From the NCBI RefSeq assembly GCF_026151205.1, contig NC_087073.1, forward strand, positions 4,301,001 through 4,361,000: a stretch of 60,000 nt of DNA, written 5' to 3'. Source of the stretch: Bolinopsis microptera (lineage: Eukaryota; Ctenophora; Tentaculata; Lobata; Bolinopsidae). Numbering within the stretch: the stretch's first letter is position 1; the number at the start of each line of letters is the position of its first letter. Of this stretch, positions 57,670 to 60,000 are shown one piece after another. The notes under the pieces were generated by a model. It worked only from the letters and a program-made list of their open reading frames with translations. It was not told the DNA's origin and did not search any database. The position numbers and the translations under genes were made by a program.

Positions 57670-59600
57670 GTGGTTAATCTCAATGTTGGAGTGATGTTTT
57701 TCTGGTGCACAAAACACTGCAGTACAGTTATGTTGAATAATTGTGGTTAATGAATCCTCTATGTGGCCACTGGCCACTATGGTGGTTAAATACCAGTTTT
57801 AGGGTTAACCACCATTTTGAGATATGATATTATGAACTGAGTAGTCATTATATTGAGATCATCCCATGGTGCAACTATTACAAAAGTTTTAAAACCTCAT
57901 TGGGGGCATTTTGTTGTCCTAATGGTGGTTAAATGGAAAATGAACGATGAGCAATAAATATTGCTCTGATTATAGATGTTCATTTGTACATGGATGAAAA
58001 TTTTTCATCACAAATGTGCAATTTAATAGTATGGTTGATTTTAGGTGGTTAATATTCGTAAAAAGTGCTAAAAAGATGGTTAAAACGTCAACATTTTTTG
58101 TTAACCACCAATCAAAACATTATTAATGATTTTAGTCAACTTTTTCTCGTCAACAAAGGACATTTGAAGGGTTTTGATAAAAGTTATCAAGAAATGTTGT
58201 CATAAAAGTGGTTAAATAATCTGATCTAGTAACATTTGTTAGTTCGAGTAGCAGAAGAACTTCCTCCTTACACCTACCCGTCGGATCTACAAGATCACAC
58301 CCAAGAGCGTTTCAGACTGTTGCTCCGAAAATCTGGAACCAACTACCAATTGAAATTAAGACTTGTTCCAATGTTGATCTGTTCAAAACATTATTAAAAA
58401 CTCACCTGTTTAAGAAAAGTTATGGCATGAGCGATTAATCGACAATATAATAACTTTATGTTATTTGCTTAAACTGTTTAGGATGCAACCTAATGTCATG
58501 ATCTTTTTGAACTTATTAGCAATTAGACTGTTAGCTCGCTTCACAAGCATGTCATCTTCGTTCCAAAACTTTTTATGTCCTATGCATACACTCCTTGATA
58601 GTTATCTTGATCTAGTATCTTTGTTTCACACAATAGAGCATAAGTTTTGTGGTTTATCCACTGGGCTTAGAGTTTGTGTTTAAGCTACCAAATTTTATTA
58701 TTATTATTATTAAAAGGGCTATATGACTTGCTAGGCTGTTGAACATACCCTATATTTGCACTAATTAACCATTTTTAGAGCACATATTAGCTTTGTAAAG
58801 CTATAGCTGGCCATGCTGCATTATCTAGATATAACTACCCGTTCATTTATATGCACAGAAACATTGCTGAGTCCTTTGTTGCGTCCAGCGTGGTTAATAA
58901 AGGTCTAAAATTGACCTAAATCAGTGTTTTTGGTCGTTTTAACCGCCATATGGCCACACATTCTGTTGCATTATCTTTAAAATCACTTATTGTCCTTCAG
59001 CTATCTCTCATAATCAAATATCAAAACAAAATAAGGCACCAAAAGTTCGGAGGTCGCTGAATAATGGTTAATTTTTGATGGCTTCTGTTGACCGAAGGTC
59101 CAAAATAAACATGTTTTAACCACATTGAGGCCACATCTAAGGTTTTATGGTATTGGGACCATTGCCAAAAGTTTTAGGCACCTGGATGGTGTCCTCTGCT
59201 TTTGGAATTATGGTGATATCTCAATGCTGTGCCATACCAGGTGGTTAAGTACGCGCGCGCACGCGTACAAACATGGTTTTTTTGATATACCACAGTTGGC
59301 GGTTAACTGTTCTACATCTAACATCAGACCTACAGGGTGGCCCATGAAAGTCTACCCATCCTTATCTCTTAAAATTGTTACAGGTCGCTGAGATCTTGCT
59401 AATTATTTTATTTCAGAATGGAAAAGCGCCATAACTTACGTTCTGATTAATATTTTTGCTTCAAATTTTTAGAGAATGTCAATCATAATTAGACACAACT
59501 TCGTGCTAAGTTTTGTGTGAGTCTGAGCTTGTCTGACAAAATTAGCTCCTGAGTGTGCTAGCTTTAATTTCTCACCCAGAACTGTTTACATTGGTTAAAA
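57670..59600. other. Region dense in GGTTAA motifs
   Basis: The hexamer GGTTAA, on either strand, occurs at 57672, 57745, 57784, 57803, 57927, 58047, 58079, 58101, 58210, 58765, 58892, 58939, 59066, 59116, 59243, 59301 and 59595. Most sit in a longer GTGGTTAA(A/T). Roughly one would be expected by chance in 1.9 kb of average DNA. No coding region explains it. Confidence 0.6.
58235..58712 (+). pseudogene. CR1/L2-like LINE 3' end with ATT tail, copy 2
   Basis: A frame from about 58236 to TAA at 58436-58438 reads PRAFQTVAPKIWNQLPIEIK and LLKTHLFKKSYG, the standard C-terminal sequence of these LINEs. The 3' untranslated part 58555-58712 matches 54766-54910 and ends in (ATT)n. Confidence 0.85.
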
Positions 59601-59656
59601 GAAACCACCAAAAAAAATCCTGGGTAAAAAAATTAAAAAACCACCGATTTATTTAT

Positions 59657-59811
59657 GTTTTACCAATTCTATTCACCATGATGCATCGCACATTCCATGT
59701 AAGAAGAACGATATAAACAAGCAGGAAGGATCATCTGTGATAGTCCTTATCAGTTAAAATATAGAGAGAATGGAATGTGCGATGGATCCATGTGAATAGA
59801 ATTGGTAAAAC
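59657..59811. repeat. Inverted repeat with 42-bp arms
   Basis: GTTTTACCAATTCTATTCAC...CATTCCAT (59657-59698) pairs with 59770-59811 with few mismatches and a loop of about 70 bases. An ACAGGGTGGCCCA mariner-like terminus lies 320 bp to the left, so both may belong to one MITE. Confidence 0.75.
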
Positions 59812-60000
59812 GTGAATATCTAGACACTTATTTTACTTCGGAGTATTCCAACAGCCATATTGTTACACAAGTGCAACCAGCCAATTACAGGAAGCCGAAG
59901 GATTTGTTTTTAGCCAGTGACGGTTAAGGTAGTGTGTACCATACTTTCTTCGCCCGAGACTTTGCTGCAATGTGCAGCTCCTCATTTAACCCTCACACCC

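Overview
This is animal nuclear DNA: AT-rich, with spliced genes, long introns and dense transposon debris. The clearest gene is a villin/advillin-type actin-binding protein on the + strand. The retroelement mix (CR1/L2-like LINEs and a retroelement C-terminus with a PD-(D/E)XK-like segment) and intron-nested CAP genes suggest a marine invertebrate, possibly a cnidarian. That taxonomic guess is weak, and no species can be named.

Layout. (1) 1-3250: a large GC-rich foldback element, cut by the left window edge. (2) 3359-34008: the 3' part of a villin-like gene in ten exons, covering gelsolin-like domains 4, 5 and 6 and the C-terminal headpiece. All exon joins agree in phase. Domains 1-3 must lie left of the window. 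(3) Inside the villin introns, on the opposite strand, are four three-exon genes for small secreted CAP-superfamily proteins (ends at 7834, 10074, 13503 and 29951) and one broken CAP exon (29106-29280). Each has a 28-bp coding first exon and phase-1 introns. The same introns hold a 33-copy 39-bp minisatellite and a 4.2-kb non-autonomous LTR retroelement (17875-22100) whose two 1057-bp LTRs appear identical. The intron before domain 4 holds two TIR elements, one interrupted by a textbook hAT-type MITE with perfect 8-bp target duplications.

(4) 34.7-37.6 kb: small repeats and foldback elements. (5) 37.9-45.7 kb: a (CT)n tract, a G-rich degenerate minisatellite, then several kilobases of homopolymer-inflated sequence that look like poor base calling. 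A short normal-looking island has a cluster of four CACGTG boxes ahead of a possible first exon. (6) 46.1-60 kb: one small single-pass membrane protein ORF, one plausible first exon of a lysine/glutamate-rich nuclear protein, and many LINE 3' ends, palindromes and tandem repeats. The last 2 kb are strikingly rich in the hexamer GGTTAA.

How the genes relate: villin would bundle or sever actin inside cells. The CAP proteins would be secreted, so they share a locus rather than a pathway. The most unusual arrangement is the antisense CAP family expanding by duplication inside villin introns.
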